64,000 nucleotides of DNA from JAPUDQ01 sp964573015 (GCA_964573015.1 CAZNHZ010000001.1:124001-188000); one strand, 5' to 3'; shown: positions 9,297 through 17,929, numbered from the stretch's first letter. The notes: generated by a model not told the origin, from the letters alone. Program-made: numbers and translations.

Positions 9297-9647
9297 ATGA
9301 GTAAAGGTAGCAAAGCATTCGGTGCGGCACTTCTCGGTGCGGTAGCAGGTGCCGTGGCCGGGGTTCTGTTTGCTCCAAAGAGCGGCAAAGAGACTCGCGA
9401 TGACATTAAGCGCAAGGCTGAAGAAGCCCGTTCTCAAGCTGCAAAGAAAGCTGAGCAAGCTAGAAAAGCCGCCAAAGACGGTCAAAAGGAAGTCAAAGAC
9501 ATGGCGGCACGAGCCGGCAAAGAATGGAGCGAATTGGCTGATGACGTCAAAGCTCGCGCCGGACGGGTAGCCGACGATGCCCGACAAACGGCAACGTCAG
9601 TCGCCGACAGCACCAAAAAACACATGACAAACGACAAGCGCTCCTAA
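9297..9647 (+). CDS. YtxH-domain protein, 116 aa
   Basis: The N-terminus has a Gly/Ala-rich hydrophobic segment (about 7-24) followed by LFAPKSGKETR, the signature of the YtxH (general stress, gas-vesicle-like) family. The rest is a long Ala/Lys/Glu helix, probably coiled coil. In other bacteria such proteins are small membrane-associated stress proteins of unclear mechanism. CCGGAGGA precedes the ATG and a TATAAT lies at 9255-9260. It is a single gene with a terminator. Confidence 0.85.
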   Translation: MSKGSKAFGAALLGAVAGAVAGVLFAPKSGKETRDDIKRKAEEARSQAAKKAEQARKAAKDGQKEVKDMAARAGKEWSELADDVKARAGRVADDARQTATSVADSTKKHMTNDKRS

Positions 9648-9662
9648 TCGGCGTTTACCGGG

Positions 9663-9696
9663 AAAAGCCGGGCATAGTGATTATGCCCGGCTTTTT
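9663..9696 (+). terminator. terminator after the YtxH gene
   Basis: A ~10-bp stem AGCCGGGCAT/ATGCCCGGCT is followed by five T and flanked upstream by A residues. Confidence 0.9.
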
Positions 9697-9714
9697 GTGT
9701 GGTATGATGGTCGC

Positions 9715-10059
9715 ATGGCTCGTAAAAAAACAACACTTTCCAAAACTCGAAATTCGACTAAAACTAAAAGTCGTTCACCAATACGACGGGTTATTTATCG
9801 TTCCGTCGACACCGGCGAAGCCGATGGCCAATATTTTTTGAAAATCGTCAGCTATGTTATTGCCGGTGCCGTATGGCTTAAGTTTGCGCAGCCGGTTTTT
9901 ATCGGCCAGTTACCGGTTGGCGGCCTGCCGATTGGACTGTTTGTCGGTATGATAATTGCCAGCCGTGATCGGTTTCAGATTGATCGCAAAATTGCCTATG
10001 TAATCTTGATAATCATGGCTGTTTTGAGCTACTTTTTGCCTATCGGTATTGTTGTCTGA
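9715..10059 (+). CDS. small membrane protein, 114 aa
   Basis: No family is recognised. After a basic N-terminus (ARKKTTLSKTR) there are two or three hydrophobic segments (about residues 43-60, 68-83 and 95-113). The start at 9715 is chosen over an in-frame upstream start because TATGAT (9703-9708, preceded by TGG) ends exactly 6 nt before this ATG, the window's leaderless pattern. The 3' end overlaps the convergent VanY-like gene by 20 bp. Confidence 0.75.
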   Translation: MARKKTTLSKTRNSTKTKSRSPIRRVIYRSVDTGEADGQYFLKIVSYVIAGAVWLKFAQPVFIGQLPVGGLPIGLFVGMIIASRDRFQIDRKIAYVILIIMAVLSYFLPIGIVV

Positions 10060-10864
10060 TCCGACCCGGTGCAACTTGTTCGATAAATTCATCGAGCGTC
10101 AAATCAGCGACGGTCAGACGACGCGCTAAAACGACGCCTACATAGCGTAAATGCCATGGTTCGTGGGCGATACCGGTGATCGGCTCTTTGCCGCTAGGGT
10201 ATCGAATAATAAAACCAAAATCAGGACCACGCTCAGCCAGCCAAGCAGCGGTAGCCGGCGAGAGAATACACCGGTCAGTATCGGTCGTGCAGGCATCGGA
10301 AGCGTCTGTGATATCTACAGCATAGCCGGTATGATGTTCACTAGTGCCTGGGCTGAGTACATACTGTTTGGCGGCTGCTTCGCCTTTTTTGGCGACAAAC
10401 TCGTCGTAGAGCTTTTTTTGATCGTCTATCGACCGATAAGCGCTCGTTATCATGAGGTGATAATCGTCGGCAGTCGCGGCCGCAAACAAGCGAGTCAGCG
10501 CTTGGGCAACATTTTGTCTTAGCTGGATTGTTCCGTCGTGTTCTCCGGCCGGCAACGCCACGGTCGTTAGAGTGACTGGTTGAAATTTGGCGGTCAGCGG
10601 ACTGGTTTTGGCGACATACATCCAAGATTGATTTTCCACGAAACTGTCTGGTGACGGTACGAAAAAGGCTGCCTTAGGATCGAATTCGATTTTTTGGACG
10701 GCACTGTCGCTATTATGGGTAATGGCCGACTGAGACTCCTCATACATGAGCGCGATGCCGCGTCCGGTGTAGACTGTATACCAACCCATTACAGCTGCGC
10801 CGATTACTATTACAATCAAGCTCATCCATGATGTTGTGCGCGGCGGCTGTTTAACGTCTAGCAT
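10040..10864 (-). CDS. VanY-type D-alanyl-D-alanine carboxypeptidase (M15B)
   Basis: It is predicted to trim D-Ala from peptidoglycan stem peptides outside the cell. One N-terminal membrane anchor (about 13-35) precedes a catalytic domain with the M15B zinc motifs: SAYRS, then SEHHTGYAVD (zinc His and Asp) and EPWHLRYV (catalytic Glu, zinc His). Its 274 residues are typical. Transcription appears leaderless: TATGAT at 10871-10876 lies 6 nt before the ATG, divergent from the CapA gene. A second copy of the family lies at 12136. Confidence 0.9.
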   Translation of the reverse strand: MLDVKQPPRTTSWMSLIVIVIGAAVMGWYTVYTGRGIALMYEESQSAITHNSDSAVQKIEFDPKAAFFVPSPDSFVENQSWMYVAKTSPLTAKFQPVTLTTVALPAGEHDGTIQLRQNVAQALTRLFAAATADDYHLMITSAYRSIDDQKKLYDEFVAKKGEAAAKQYVLSPGTSEHHTGYAVDITDASDACTTDTDRCILSPATAAWLAERGPDFGFIIRYPSGKEPITGIAHEPWHLRYVGVVLARRLTVADLTLDEFIEQVAPGRIRQQYR

Positions 10865-10898
10865 GTTTCAATCATACCATTTGCGCTACACTAATAGT
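10865..10898. promoter_or_regulatory. 34-bp divergent leaderless promoter region
   Basis: The minus-strand -10 is TATGAT (complement of 10871-10876) and the plus-strand -10 is TACACT (10887-10892). Each ends 6 nt before its ATG, so the entire intergenic space is used and both mRNAs would start at or next to the start codon. Confidence 0.7.
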
Positions 10899-12146
10899 AT
10901 GAAGCTAGGTGAGGCAGGGCAAAACAAACGTTTATTTGGGGTTCGCGCATTTGTTGTTTCCGGTGCGTCGTCTCGTAGAGCATGGTTATTTATTGCCGTG
11001 ATCGCAGCGACGGTGATAAGCGTATTGGTTTGGTGGGCGATGGGTTTGCTGCAAGCTCAGGTTGCTGTTCCGACCCAAGCACCCGCCGCCAAGCAGACCC
11101 AAGCTACGGTCAAGCCGATGAAACTAAAGTTTGCCGCCATGGGTGATATGCTGGCGCACGATAGTGTGGTTTCGCAGGCGCGTAACGAGAATGGCTATAA
11201 TTTTAGCCAGTATTTCGCGTCGATACGAAATAATTACAAAGATTCCGACTTGGTATTTTGTAATCCCGAGACGCCGGCCGCCGGCGATAGCTTGGGTATT
11301 TCCGGTTATCCGGTATTTAATGCTCCGACCGAATTTGCTCGCGATCTTAGAAGCGGCGGCTGCAATGTTATCAATCTCGCAACCAATCACATATTTGACA
11401 AAGGACAGGCCGGAATTGATCAGACAAGACAAGTTTGGGATCAGCAAAAACCGCTTTTGATCAGCGGCGCAAATCGATTAGCAGACGAGCAAAACACTAT
11501 CAGCGTTACGACAAAAAACGGTATCAAAATTGCTTTCGTGGCCTTTGCGGATTTTAGCAATAATTCAGGGTACGCGGCGCATAGTATCAATTTTTATCAT
11601 GATAAGACATTGGTTGAGCGGCTTATGAAAGCAGCGCGCGATCAAGCCGATGTGGTTATCGTATCGGCGCATTGGGGCACCGAAGACAGTACGGCCGTCA
11701 ACGCCGACCAGCAAGCGGCAGCTAGACAGTTTAGTGATCTTGGCGCCGATGTAATCATCGGTACCGGTCCGCATGTATTGCAAAAAGTCGAGTGGTTAAC
11801 CGGAGCGAACGGCCATAAAAGCCTGGTGTGGTACTCGATCGGTAACATGCTTTCGAGCCAGTTGGCGATTGATGAGCTTACCGGCGTTATTGCGCGGTTC
11901 ACGATTGAAAAAGCCGCTCAGGGGTCAATTACTATCGGCGAGATTGAAGCGACCCCGACATTTATGTCGTATGAATGGTCACCGACAGATAAACAAGCCA
12001 GTAACTTAGCTGCTCGTCACAATTTGCAGCTGGCAGCTTTGCGAGATGCCAAGGACCGGATTGCGCCAATGTTTGGGTCGTCATATGATGAGCGACTTAA
12101 GTTTGTGACAACGACGCTTGGCGAGGTTGTATCGGTTACTCCTTGA
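10899..12146 (+). CDS. CapA-family (PGA_cap) metallophosphoesterase-like protein
   Basis: The protein has 415 residues: one N-terminal transmembrane anchor (about 28-50), then a CapA/PgsA-type domain with MGDMLAHD, CNPETP, NLATNHIFDKG, SAHWG, GTGPHVLQ and YSIGN in the family order. CapA proteins act in poly-gamma-glutamate capsule or other envelope polymer metabolism, but the substrate cannot be read from sequence. The start at 10899 is set by TACACT plus 6 nt. It overlaps the convergent second VanY gene by 11 bp and sits in a cell-envelope gene block. Confidence 0.85.
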   Translation: MKLGEAGQNKRLFGVRAFVVSGASSRRAWLFIAVIAATVISVLVWWAMGLLQAQVAVPTQAPAAKQTQATVKPMKLKFAAMGDMLAHDSVVSQARNENGYNFSQYFASIRNNYKDSDLVFCNPETPAAGDSLGISGYPVFNAPTEFARDLRSGGCNVINLATNHIFDKGQAGIDQTRQVWDQQKPLLISGANRLADEQNTISVTTKNGIKIAFVAFADFSNNSGYAAHSINFYHDKTLVERLMKAARDQADVVIVSAHWGTEDSTAVNADQQAAARQFSDLGADVIIGTGPHVLQKVEWLTGANGHKSLVWYSIGNMLSSQLAIDELTGVIARFTIEKAAQGSITIGEIEATPTFMSYEWSPTDKQASNLAARHNLQLAALRDAKDRIAPMFGSSYDERLKFVTTTLGEVVSVTP

Positions 12147-12957
12147 TACTGCCGCGTTTGACAAGTTCGGCACGGGCTTTTTCTAGCTGCGGGGTGATTT
12201 GATCGAGGGTTAACTTGGAGTCAAACAGTGCCTTAGCTAGGTCCGGTGATACAAATCGAAAATGCCAAGGCTCATACTGGTAGCCGGTGATTTCGGTTTT
12301 GTCGGCAGGATAACGCAAGATAAAGCCATAAGTCTGGGCATTGGCGGCCAACCATTTGCCGGCTGCGGTTTCACCAAAGCAAGTTTCGAGATAACACTCT
12401 CGTGACATGAGACTTAGATCGACGGCGAGACCGGTTTGGTGCTCGCTGTACCCAGGACGAGCGCTGAATTGATTGGCGGCAGTTTCGCCGCTTGTGCGCA
12501 CGTAGTTGGTATAGTAAGAGTTTTGCAAGTTATATGAGCGAAAACCGCTGGCAACAAATAAGTCAAATCCGGCTGCCCTGGCATCGGCGAGCATGTTTTG
12601 CAGGGGTGAAACTATAAGCTGGCGTACTGATCGCTCTTCGTCCGATTTTTGAGTATTGGTAGCAAACTCGGTCGGCAACACGAGGTCATCAGGACGATAT
12701 TGGCTATCAGGCAAAGGCCGCGTTTTTGATACCACCACCCAAGGGCTAGATGACAATCTAAAATCATCCACTGGTGCGTCAATCGGTTTCGCACCCGGAA
12801 TAGCCAGCATAATGTTGCGCGGTGCTTGAGCCAAACCGGCCCTTGGCGGCAATGGTGCCGGCGCGGCGGCACGGCGATCATGCCAAAATAACCAAACGGT
12901 TGCTACGACAATTATCAAACCGATAACTACCGCCAAGCCGATCACAAATCGTTTCAT
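12136..12957 (-). CDS. VanY-type D-alanyl-D-alanine carboxypeptidase (M15B), second copy
   Basis: It has the same family and layout as the gene at 10040: an N-terminal anchor (about 5-24), SGFRSYN, SEHQTGLAVDLS and EPWHFRFV. Overall the two are diverged, so this is not a recent duplication. Two extracellular M15B enzymes around a CapA protein suggest wall remodelling by a small Gram-positive-type cell. The start is at TATGAT plus 6 nt, divergent from the DUF3152 gene. Confidence 0.9.
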   Translation of the reverse strand: MKRFVIGLAVVIGLIIVVATVWLFWHDRRAAAPAPLPPRAGLAQAPRNIMLAIPGAKPIDAPVDDFRLSSSPWVVVSKTRPLPDSQYRPDDLVLPTEFATNTQKSDEERSVRQLIVSPLQNMLADARAAGFDLFVASGFRSYNLQNSYYTNYVRTSGETAANQFSARPGYSEHQTGLAVDLSLMSRECYLETCFGETAAGKWLAANAQTYGFILRYPADKTEITGYQYEPWHFRFVSPDLAKALFDSKLTLDQITPQLEKARAELVKRGSIKE

Positions 12958-12990
12958 ATATTAATCATACCACCGTGTTACACTGGATGT
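12958..12990. promoter_or_regulatory. 33-bp divergent leaderless promoter region
   Basis: The minus-strand -10 TATGAT (complement of 12964-12969, extended by TGG) and plus-strand -10 TACACT (12979-12984, extended by TGT) each lie 6 nt from their ATG. Confidence 0.7.
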
Positions 12991-13707
12991 ATGAAACGCT
13001 CGTGGCTAGTGATTTTGGGACTGTTAAGCGCTGTTTCAATCAGCGCGATAGGTGTGCGGGCTATGGAGCAGCCGAACAGCGAATGTAGTGTCGAAAAATC
13101 ACCTTGGTGTGTGGCACCGCGTTTGGGAAAATCAATCGAGTTGATAACCGGCGCGACGGTGCCAAAACTGGCTACTCCGGCCTGGATGACCCCACCGGCT
13201 CCGGCTAGCGCCAGACAGGTGACTTATAATGTATCGACTCGCGGTACGGTGACAGCCGATCTTGCTGAGTTTAAGTCGGTCGTCCATGCTACGCTCAACG
13301 ATCCTCGCGGTTGGACTCGTTTGGGTGTGAGTTTTTCTGAAGTGGAAAGTGGCGGGCAATTCACGGTATTTTTGAGCGAAGCCGCTCAAATGACATCATT
13401 TTCGGCGTCCGGTTGTGATACGACATACAGTTGCAATGTGGGGCGCGCTGTCATAATCAATCAAGATCGTTGGTTAAACGGCACGCCGTCTTGGACTGGC
13501 GGCGGAGGCGACCTGGCGTCGTATCGACAAATGGTCATCAATCACGAAACCGGTCATTGGCTTGGTCACGGCCATCGCTATTGCGCCGGAGCCGGACAAC
13601 CAGCGCCCATCATGCAACAACAATCGATAGACATGCAAGGGTGCACGCCCAATTCTTGGCCGCAAGCCGGAGAAATGTATAGTCCGACACTGGGGATTCG
13701 CTCATGA
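12991..13707 (+). CDS. secreted DUF3152-type zinc metalloprotease
   Basis: The protein has 238 residues. A signal peptide (about 1-24, cleavage likely near VRAME) is followed by a domain ending in HETGHWLGHGH (about 185-195), an intact HExxHxxGxxH zinc motif, then an APIMQQQS Met-turn-like segment. This is the arrangement of the DUF3152 family known from actinobacteria. Four Cys in the domain could form disulfides outside the cell. The substrate is unknown. It overlaps the next gene by 4 bp (ATGA), so the two are an operon. Confidence 0.85.
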   Translation: MKRSWLVILGLLSAVSISAIGVRAMEQPNSECSVEKSPWCVAPRLGKSIELITGATVPKLATPAWMTPPAPASARQVTYNVSTRGTVTADLAEFKSVVHATLNDPRGWTRLGVSFSEVESGGQFTVFLSEAAQMTSFSASGCDTTYSCNVGRAVIINQDRWLNGTPSWTGGGGDLASYRQMVINHETGHWLGHGHRYCAGAGQPAPIMQQQSIDMQGCTPNSWPQAGEMYSPTLGIRS

Positions 13708-14573
13708 GTGAATACATCAATCGTCATGGCAAAAAAATTCGTGTCAACGATGATGAAGTTTTGGCCATTGACACCTCAACTCCGGTTATACCTGACGCCG
13801 ATAAGGTAAAACGGCGGATTTTGCCGCGACTTAGAGTACTAAATTTGCCGAGACCGCATTTGTCACGCCGAACGGTTATATTCGGCGGTATTGTCATACT
13901 AGGAGTAGCAGTTGCTGTCTTGGTCACAGCCGATAGTGTTAAGCGGGATTATGAACGACAAGCAGCAGCTATGCGCCGTACGGTTACCGATCGAAGCAAG
14001 CAATCATTGAGCGCCGAAACGTCTGCGGCCAATGCCATCAAGAGTCTGCGCGGAGCTTTGTTAGCCAGTACGAGTTGCAAAGTGTCGGGTATCGACGTGG
14101 TTAGTTGGTACGGTCCGGCCAAAGTTGCCCGGGAAGATTGCCAAAAAACTGCCGATAATTATCGCAAGCTACAGCTGGCGCTGGACGATATGTCGGTAAT
14201 GACGGCTTACTTAGAGACGATGTCATCGGCGTTGTCTCCAAGCGTGACGATACCGGCCGAACAAGGTTTTGCCGTCATATCGGAGTACGCTCAGAATTGG
14301 AATGCATCGATCGGCTCGCTCGAGCAGATTAAGCCGCCGCCAGCACTTAATCGCCAACATCAAACTTTGCTTGCCAAGGCCAGTACATTACGCGAAGCGT
14401 GGGATGCGCTAGTTAGTGCCAATAACGCACGCACTATCGAGGGATTTAAGGCAGCCGAAGCCAAGCTGACAGAGAGTTATACCGATTTTCGAACCGCCGC
14501 GGACGGTATAGTAGTGATAATTCAATCTACCCAAAGCTCGATCAATCGATATGTAACTAGTCTTGTCGAATAG
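13704..14573 (+). CDS. single-pass membrane protein with helical extracytoplasmic domain, 289 aa
   Basis: No family is recognised. A ~50-residue cytoplasmic N-terminus precedes one transmembrane helix (about 53-75). The remainder is nearly all helical and Ala-rich with two Cys (about 116 and 138) that could form a disulfide. It is translationally coupled to the DUF3152 protease (ATGA overlap), which suggests the two products work together at the cell surface. Confidence 0.75.
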   Translation: MSEYINRHGKKIRVNDDEVLAIDTSTPVIPDADKVKRRILPRLRVLNLPRPHLSRRTVIFGGIVILGVAVAVLVTADSVKRDYERQAAAMRRTVTDRSKQSLSAETSAANAIKSLRGALLASTSCKVSGIDVVSWYGPAKVAREDCQKTADNYRKLQLALDDMSVMTAYLETMSSALSPSVTIPAEQGFAVISEYAQNWNASIGSLEQIKPPPALNRQHQTLLAKASTLREAWDALVSANNARTIEGFKAAEAKLTESYTDFRTAADGIVVIIQSTQSSINRYVTSLVE

Positions 14574-14613
14574 ATAGCATATCGCGGCGATATTTTGCCG
14601 GCGCAACTTCATG

Positions 14614-14643
14614 TTGACACTACTGTGACCTATCTGTTACAAT
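14614..14643 (+). promoter_or_regulatory. promoter of the S10/spc operon
   Basis: TTGACA (14614-14619), an 18-bp spacer and TACAAT (14638-14643), about 120 nt before rplC. Confidence 0.7.
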
Positions 14644-14728
14644 TGATCGGTAACTTTTAGTAAATATTAGTTTCTTGGTGAATTGACACGTCTACGGATA
14701 CGGTCAGCCACCAAGAATTTTAAATGGA

Positions 14729-14748
14729 AATCCGCCGGTGGGCGGATT
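14729..14748 (+). promoter_or_regulatory. hairpin next to the rplC ribosome site
   Basis: AATCCGCC (14729-14736) pairs with GGCGGATT (14741-14748) around loop GGTG. It directly precedes the GGAGAAGGG Shine-Dalgarno. A Rho-independent terminator is unlikely because no T run follows. Autoregulation of the operon is possible. Confidence 0.55.
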
Positions 14749-14766
14749 CCGGAGAAGGGACAAGAG

Positions 14767-15381
14767 ATGAAAACTCTCCTCGGTACCAAAATTGGTATGA
14801 CCCAAATCCTCGGTGAGGACGGTGTTATGATTCCCGTAACGCTGATCCAAGCCGGCCCATGCACCGTGACTCAGGTGAAAACTGTCGAAGCTGACGGTTA
14901 CACTGCGGTGCAAATCGGGTATGGTGAGGGTAAGAACCTGAGCAAGGCCGTAGCGGGACACGTCAAGAAGTCTGGTATTACTCCAAAAGTGATCCAGGAA
15001 GTTCGCGTGTCTGAGCTTCCTGCTGAGATCAAAGTCGGTGACGCCATGGACGTCACTGTTTTTGAGCTTGGCGACGTCGTCGATGTGACCGGTACCAGCA
15101 AAGGCAAAGGCTTTGCTGGTACTATCAAGCGACACAATTTTAGCCGCCAGCGCAAAACACACGGCGGCAAGGGCAATACGCGCAAAGTCGGTTCGATCGG
15201 CAGCATGTACCCACAAAAAATCTTTAAAGGCAAAACTATGGCCGGACAAATGGGCAATGAGCAGGTTACTGTCAAAAATCTCGTCATTGCCTACATTGAC
15301 CAGGCCGACAATCTTATCGGTGTCAAAGGTGCCGTACCTGGTCCACGCCGCGGTATTGTAACAATCGGAGGTAACGCATAA
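14767..15381 (+). CDS. rplC: 50S ribosomal protein L3 (uL3)
   Basis: L3 is an early-assembly protein near the peptidyl transferase centre. The start at 14767 (MKTLLGTKIGMTQIL) has the GGAGAAGGG ribosome site and gives 204 residues; the longer in-frame reading from 14683 has no support. The family signature GFAGTIKRHNFSRQRKTHG is present. It is the first gene of the long operon because rpsJ is elsewhere. Its TAA overlaps the ATG of rplD. Confidence 0.97.
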   Translation: MKTLLGTKIGMTQILGEDGVMIPVTLIQAGPCTVTQVKTVEADGYTAVQIGYGEGKNLSKAVAGHVKKSGITPKVIQEVRVSELPAEIKVGDAMDVTVFELGDVVDVTGTSKGKGFAGTIKRHNFSRQRKTHGGKGNTRKVGSIGSMYPQKIFKGKTMAGQMGNEQVTVKNLVIAYIDQADNLIGVKGAVPGPRRGIVTIGGNA

Positions 15382-16001
15382 TGGCTGAATCAACATCTAC
15401 TCCGAAACTAAGTAAAGACATCTTTGGTGTCGAAGTGACTAACCACGAGCTGCTCAAGCTTGCCTACGACAGCTACCTGGCTGCCGGCCGCAACGCACAC
15501 GCGACCACCAAAGAGCGCGGCGATGTCCGTGGTGGTGGCAAGAAGCCATGGAAGCAAAAAGGTACCGGTCGAGCTCGTTTCGGCAGTTCACGCAACCCGA
15601 TCTGGCGCGGCGGCGGTATCGTCTTTGGCCCGACTGGCAACGAAAACTTCACCAAGAAAATCTCAGCCGCCAGTAAGCGCGTTGCACTGCGTCAAGCTCT
15701 GAGCCTGGCCAACAAAGCCAAGAAAATTACTGTCATATCTACGTTCTCTCGTCCTGAGGGCAAAGTCAAAGAAACGATCAAGGTATTGAAAGCGAATAAG
15801 GTTGATGAACGAGCTCGCGTATTGTTGGTCGTTAGCGTAAAAGATGACCTTGTACGACGTGCCACACGTAATGTTGCTCAAGTTAAAGCTGTTCAGGCTA
15901 ATTATCTTAATGTTGTCGACATCCTTGATGCAGATGTTATCTTGATGAGCAAAAAATCTGTTGAGATGATTGAACAATGGCTGGGAAAGGAGAGTAAATA
16001 A
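15381..16001 (+). CDS. rplD: 50S ribosomal protein L4 (uL4)
   Basis: L4 has 206 residues and its extended loop GGGKKPWKQKGTGRARFGSS lines the exit tunnel. In enterobacteria L4 also regulates the S10 operon; whether it does so here is unknown, but a leader hairpin exists before rplC. It starts on the last base of the rplC stop and ends on the first base of rplW. Confidence 0.96.
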   Translation: MAESTSTPKLSKDIFGVEVTNHELLKLAYDSYLAAGRNAHATTKERGDVRGGGKKPWKQKGTGRARFGSSRNPIWRGGGIVFGPTGNENFTKKISAASKRVALRQALSLANKAKKITVISTFSRPEGKVKETIKVLKANKVDERARVLLVVSVKDDLVRRATRNVAQVKAVQANYLNVVDILDADVILMSKKSVEMIEQWLGKESK

Positions 16002-16303
16002 TGATCACCCTTATCCCCCGAATGTCAGAAAAAGCTTACATGCTGAGCCAGGCAGGCACATATGTCTTTACCGTACCAATCACTGCGAACAAAGCTGAGA
16101 TTATTCGCGCTGTTGAAGCAGAATATGACGGCGTCAAAGTCAAAGATGTACGTGTTGTTGTGCAGTCGGGCAAAATGGTTCGCGCCTACCGCGGTAAGCG
16201 CCAAAACCCAGGCCGCGCACAGCGCACCGACAGCAAAAAAGCCTATGTAACTCTCCGCGAAGGCTCTATCGAGCTCTTTAAGGAAGAAGAGGAGAAGAAA
16301 TAA
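16001..16303 (+). CDS. rplW: 50S ribosomal protein L23 (uL23)
   Basis: L23 has 100 residues and lies at the tunnel exit, the docking site of trigger factor and SRP. MITLIPRMSEKAY begins the fold, followed by the basic loop YRGKRQNPGRAQR. It is coupled by 1-bp overlaps to rplD and rplB. Confidence 0.94.
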   Translation: MITLIPRMSEKAYMLSQAGTYVFTVPITANKAEIIRAVEAEYDGVKVKDVRVVVQSGKMVRAYRGKRQNPGRAQRTDSKKAYVTLREGSIELFKEEEEKK

Positions 16304-17142
16304 TGGCTATCAAAGCTTACAACCCAACTACTCCTGCCCGCCGCGGTATGACTAGCCAGGATTTCTCCGACATCACGACCAAAAAGCCGGTCAAAAGTCT
16401 TACCAAGATCAAGAAATCAACCGCCGGCCGCAACAACCAAGGCCGTATCACGACTCGTCACCGCGGTGGTGGTGTCAAACGCATGTATCGCATCATGAAC
16501 CACCAACTGCCTGCCGGTACGATCGCTACGGTTGAGCACATCGAATACGACCCTAATCGCAGCGCACGGATTGCTCGTATTCGTGACCAGCACGGTCTCT
16601 ATCACTACATCGTTGCAGCACGTGACATGAAAGTCGGTACCAAGATTAAATCAGGCGAAAAAGTACCGGTCGAAGGCGGTAATCGCCTGCCGCTGGCTAA
16701 CATTCCGGTTGGTTCGCAGATCTATGGTATCGAGATTGCACCGGGCAAGGGCGGCCAGATGGTTCGAGCCGCTGGCACCAAAGCCCAGCTTATGGCAAAA
16801 GAGGGCAACTACGCTCAGGTTCGTATGCCGAGCGGTGAAGTTCGCCGTTTCCGCCTCGAGTGCATGGCACATCTCGGTGTTGTCGGCAACGAACAACACC
16901 AAAACGTCAAGATTGGTTCGGCTGGCCGCAAACGCCGCATGGGCATCCGCCCGACGGTTCGCGGTGTTGTCATGAACGCTGTCGATCACCCTCATGGTGG
17001 TGGTGATGGCGGTGCGCACGGCACCGGTAAAGCGCCGCGTACCCCATGGGGTCAGTTGACTCTCGGCTACCGTACTCGCCGCCGCAAGAGCACCAACAAA
17101 GCAATCGTAAGATCTCGCCACGAAGCGAAGAGGAAGAGGTAA
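16303..17142 (+). CDS. rplB: 50S ribosomal protein L2 (uL2)
   Basis: L2 is needed for subunit joining and peptidyl transferase structure. It has 279 residues, with RHRGGGVKRMYR and the C-terminal VDHPHGGGDGG signature that includes the conserved His of the active-centre loop. Confidence 0.97.
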   Translation: MAIKAYNPTTPARRGMTSQDFSDITTKKPVKSLTKIKKSTAGRNNQGRITTRHRGGGVKRMYRIMNHQLPAGTIATVEHIEYDPNRSARIARIRDQHGLYHYIVAARDMKVGTKIKSGEKVPVEGGNRLPLANIPVGSQIYGIEIAPGKGGQMVRAAGTKAQLMAKEGNYAQVRMPSGEVRRFRLECMAHLGVVGNEQHQNVKIGSAGRKRRMGIRPTVRGVVMNAVDHPHGGGDGGAHGTGKAPRTPWGQLTLGYRTRRRKSTNKAIVRSRHEAKRKR

Positions 17143-17145
17143 GAT

Positions 17146-17412
17146 ATGAGTCGATCACTTAAAAAAGGTCCATTCGTTGACTTCAAGCTCGCTAAGAAAG
17201 TGGCGGCTCTTGGTCCGGATGACCGTACTGTTATCAAGACTTGGGCTCGAGCCAGCACTGTTTCTCCGGAGATGGTCGGCCGCACCATCGCCGTTCACAA
17301 CGGTCGCGTCCATGTACCTGTGTATATATCAGAAAATATGGTCGGTCACAAACTCGGAGAGTTTAGTCCGACGCGTAAATTCCGTAAGCACGGTGGGAAG
17401 GACAAGAAATAA
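17146..17412 (+). CDS. rpsS: 30S ribosomal protein S19 (uS19)
   Basis: S19 has 88 residues in the 30S head, with [12 protein letters not shown] and [18 protein letters not shown]. Its TAA overlaps the ATG of the 39-codon ORF that follows, in the same 1-bp style as the ribosomal genes around it. Confidence 0.97.
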   Translation: MSRSLKKGPFVDFKLAKKVAALGPDDRTVIKTWARASTVSPEMVGRTIAVHNGRVHVPVYISENMVGHKLGEFSPTRKFRKHGGKDKK

Positions 17413-17531
17413 TGAATGCGTTTATTGTCCTTAGGGAAAAGAGCAACCAGAGCAAAAAATCGCACTTTTTTGCCCTGCGCGATGAGAAAAACCGTAGGTT
17501 TGTCTCATTACCTGCAAAGGAGAAGAAATAG
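17412..17531 (+). CDS. 39-aa basic ORF between rpsS and rplV
   Basis: In almost all bacteria rpsS is followed at once by rplV; here 121 nt intervene. They contain a 39-codon frame beginning [16 protein letters not shown]. Its ATG overlaps the rpsS stop (TAATG), GGAAGGA lies just upstream, and its stop lies 2 nt before the rplV ATG so that its last codons form the rplV ribosome site (AAAGGAG). The peptide is very basic (9 Lys, 4 Arg) with no membrane segment. Those traits fit a small ribosome-associated protein, but no family is recognised and a non-coding spacer remains possible. Confidence 0.55.
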   Translation: MNAFIVLREKSNQSKKSHFFALRDEKNRRFVSLPAKEKK

Positions 17532-17533
17532 TC

Positions 17534-17929
17534 ATGGCTGATATCCTCAAAATTCGTGCCGTTGCCCGCGGTGTTGACCAAACGCCACGCAAAGTTGGCG
17601 AAGTTGCCAGCCTAGTGCGCGGCCGCAGTGTTGCCGACGCGCTTGTTATCCTCGATCATACGCCGCGTCGCGCTGCCAAGCCGGTTGCCAAAGTTATCGC
17701 GAGCGCCAAGGCAAACGCACTCAACAACAATGGTCTTGATGAGAAAACTCTCCAGCTTGACACAATCATGGTAAGTGCCGGCCCGCGTCTCAAGCGCTAC
17801 CGCGCCGGAGCTATGGGTCGTGCCAAACCATACCAGAAAAAGACCAGTCACATCACTGTTGTCGTCAGTGGTGAAGCAAAGATTAAGAAGACGCCGGCAA
17901 AAGCTGCCGACAAAAAGGAGACGAAATAA
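17534..17929 (+). CDS. rplV: 50S ribosomal protein L22 (uL22)
   Basis: L22 has 131 residues, with a beta-hairpin reaching the exit tunnel. GPRLKRYRAGAMGRA is conserved; the last ~15 residues are a Lys/Ala-rich extension beyond the usual ~110. It is coupled to rpsC by a 1-bp overlap. Confidence 0.96.
   Translation: MADILKIRAVARGVDQTPRKVGEVASLVRGRSVADALVILDHTPRRAAKPVAKVIASAKANALNNNGLDEKTLQLDTIMVSAGPRLKRYRAGAMGRAKPYQKKTSHITVVVSGEAKIKKTPAKAADKKETK

Noticed and set aside
14704..15396. 230-codon frame antisense to rplC
   Set aside because: It mirrors the highly conserved L3 coding sequence and crosses the operon promoter side; no start signals.
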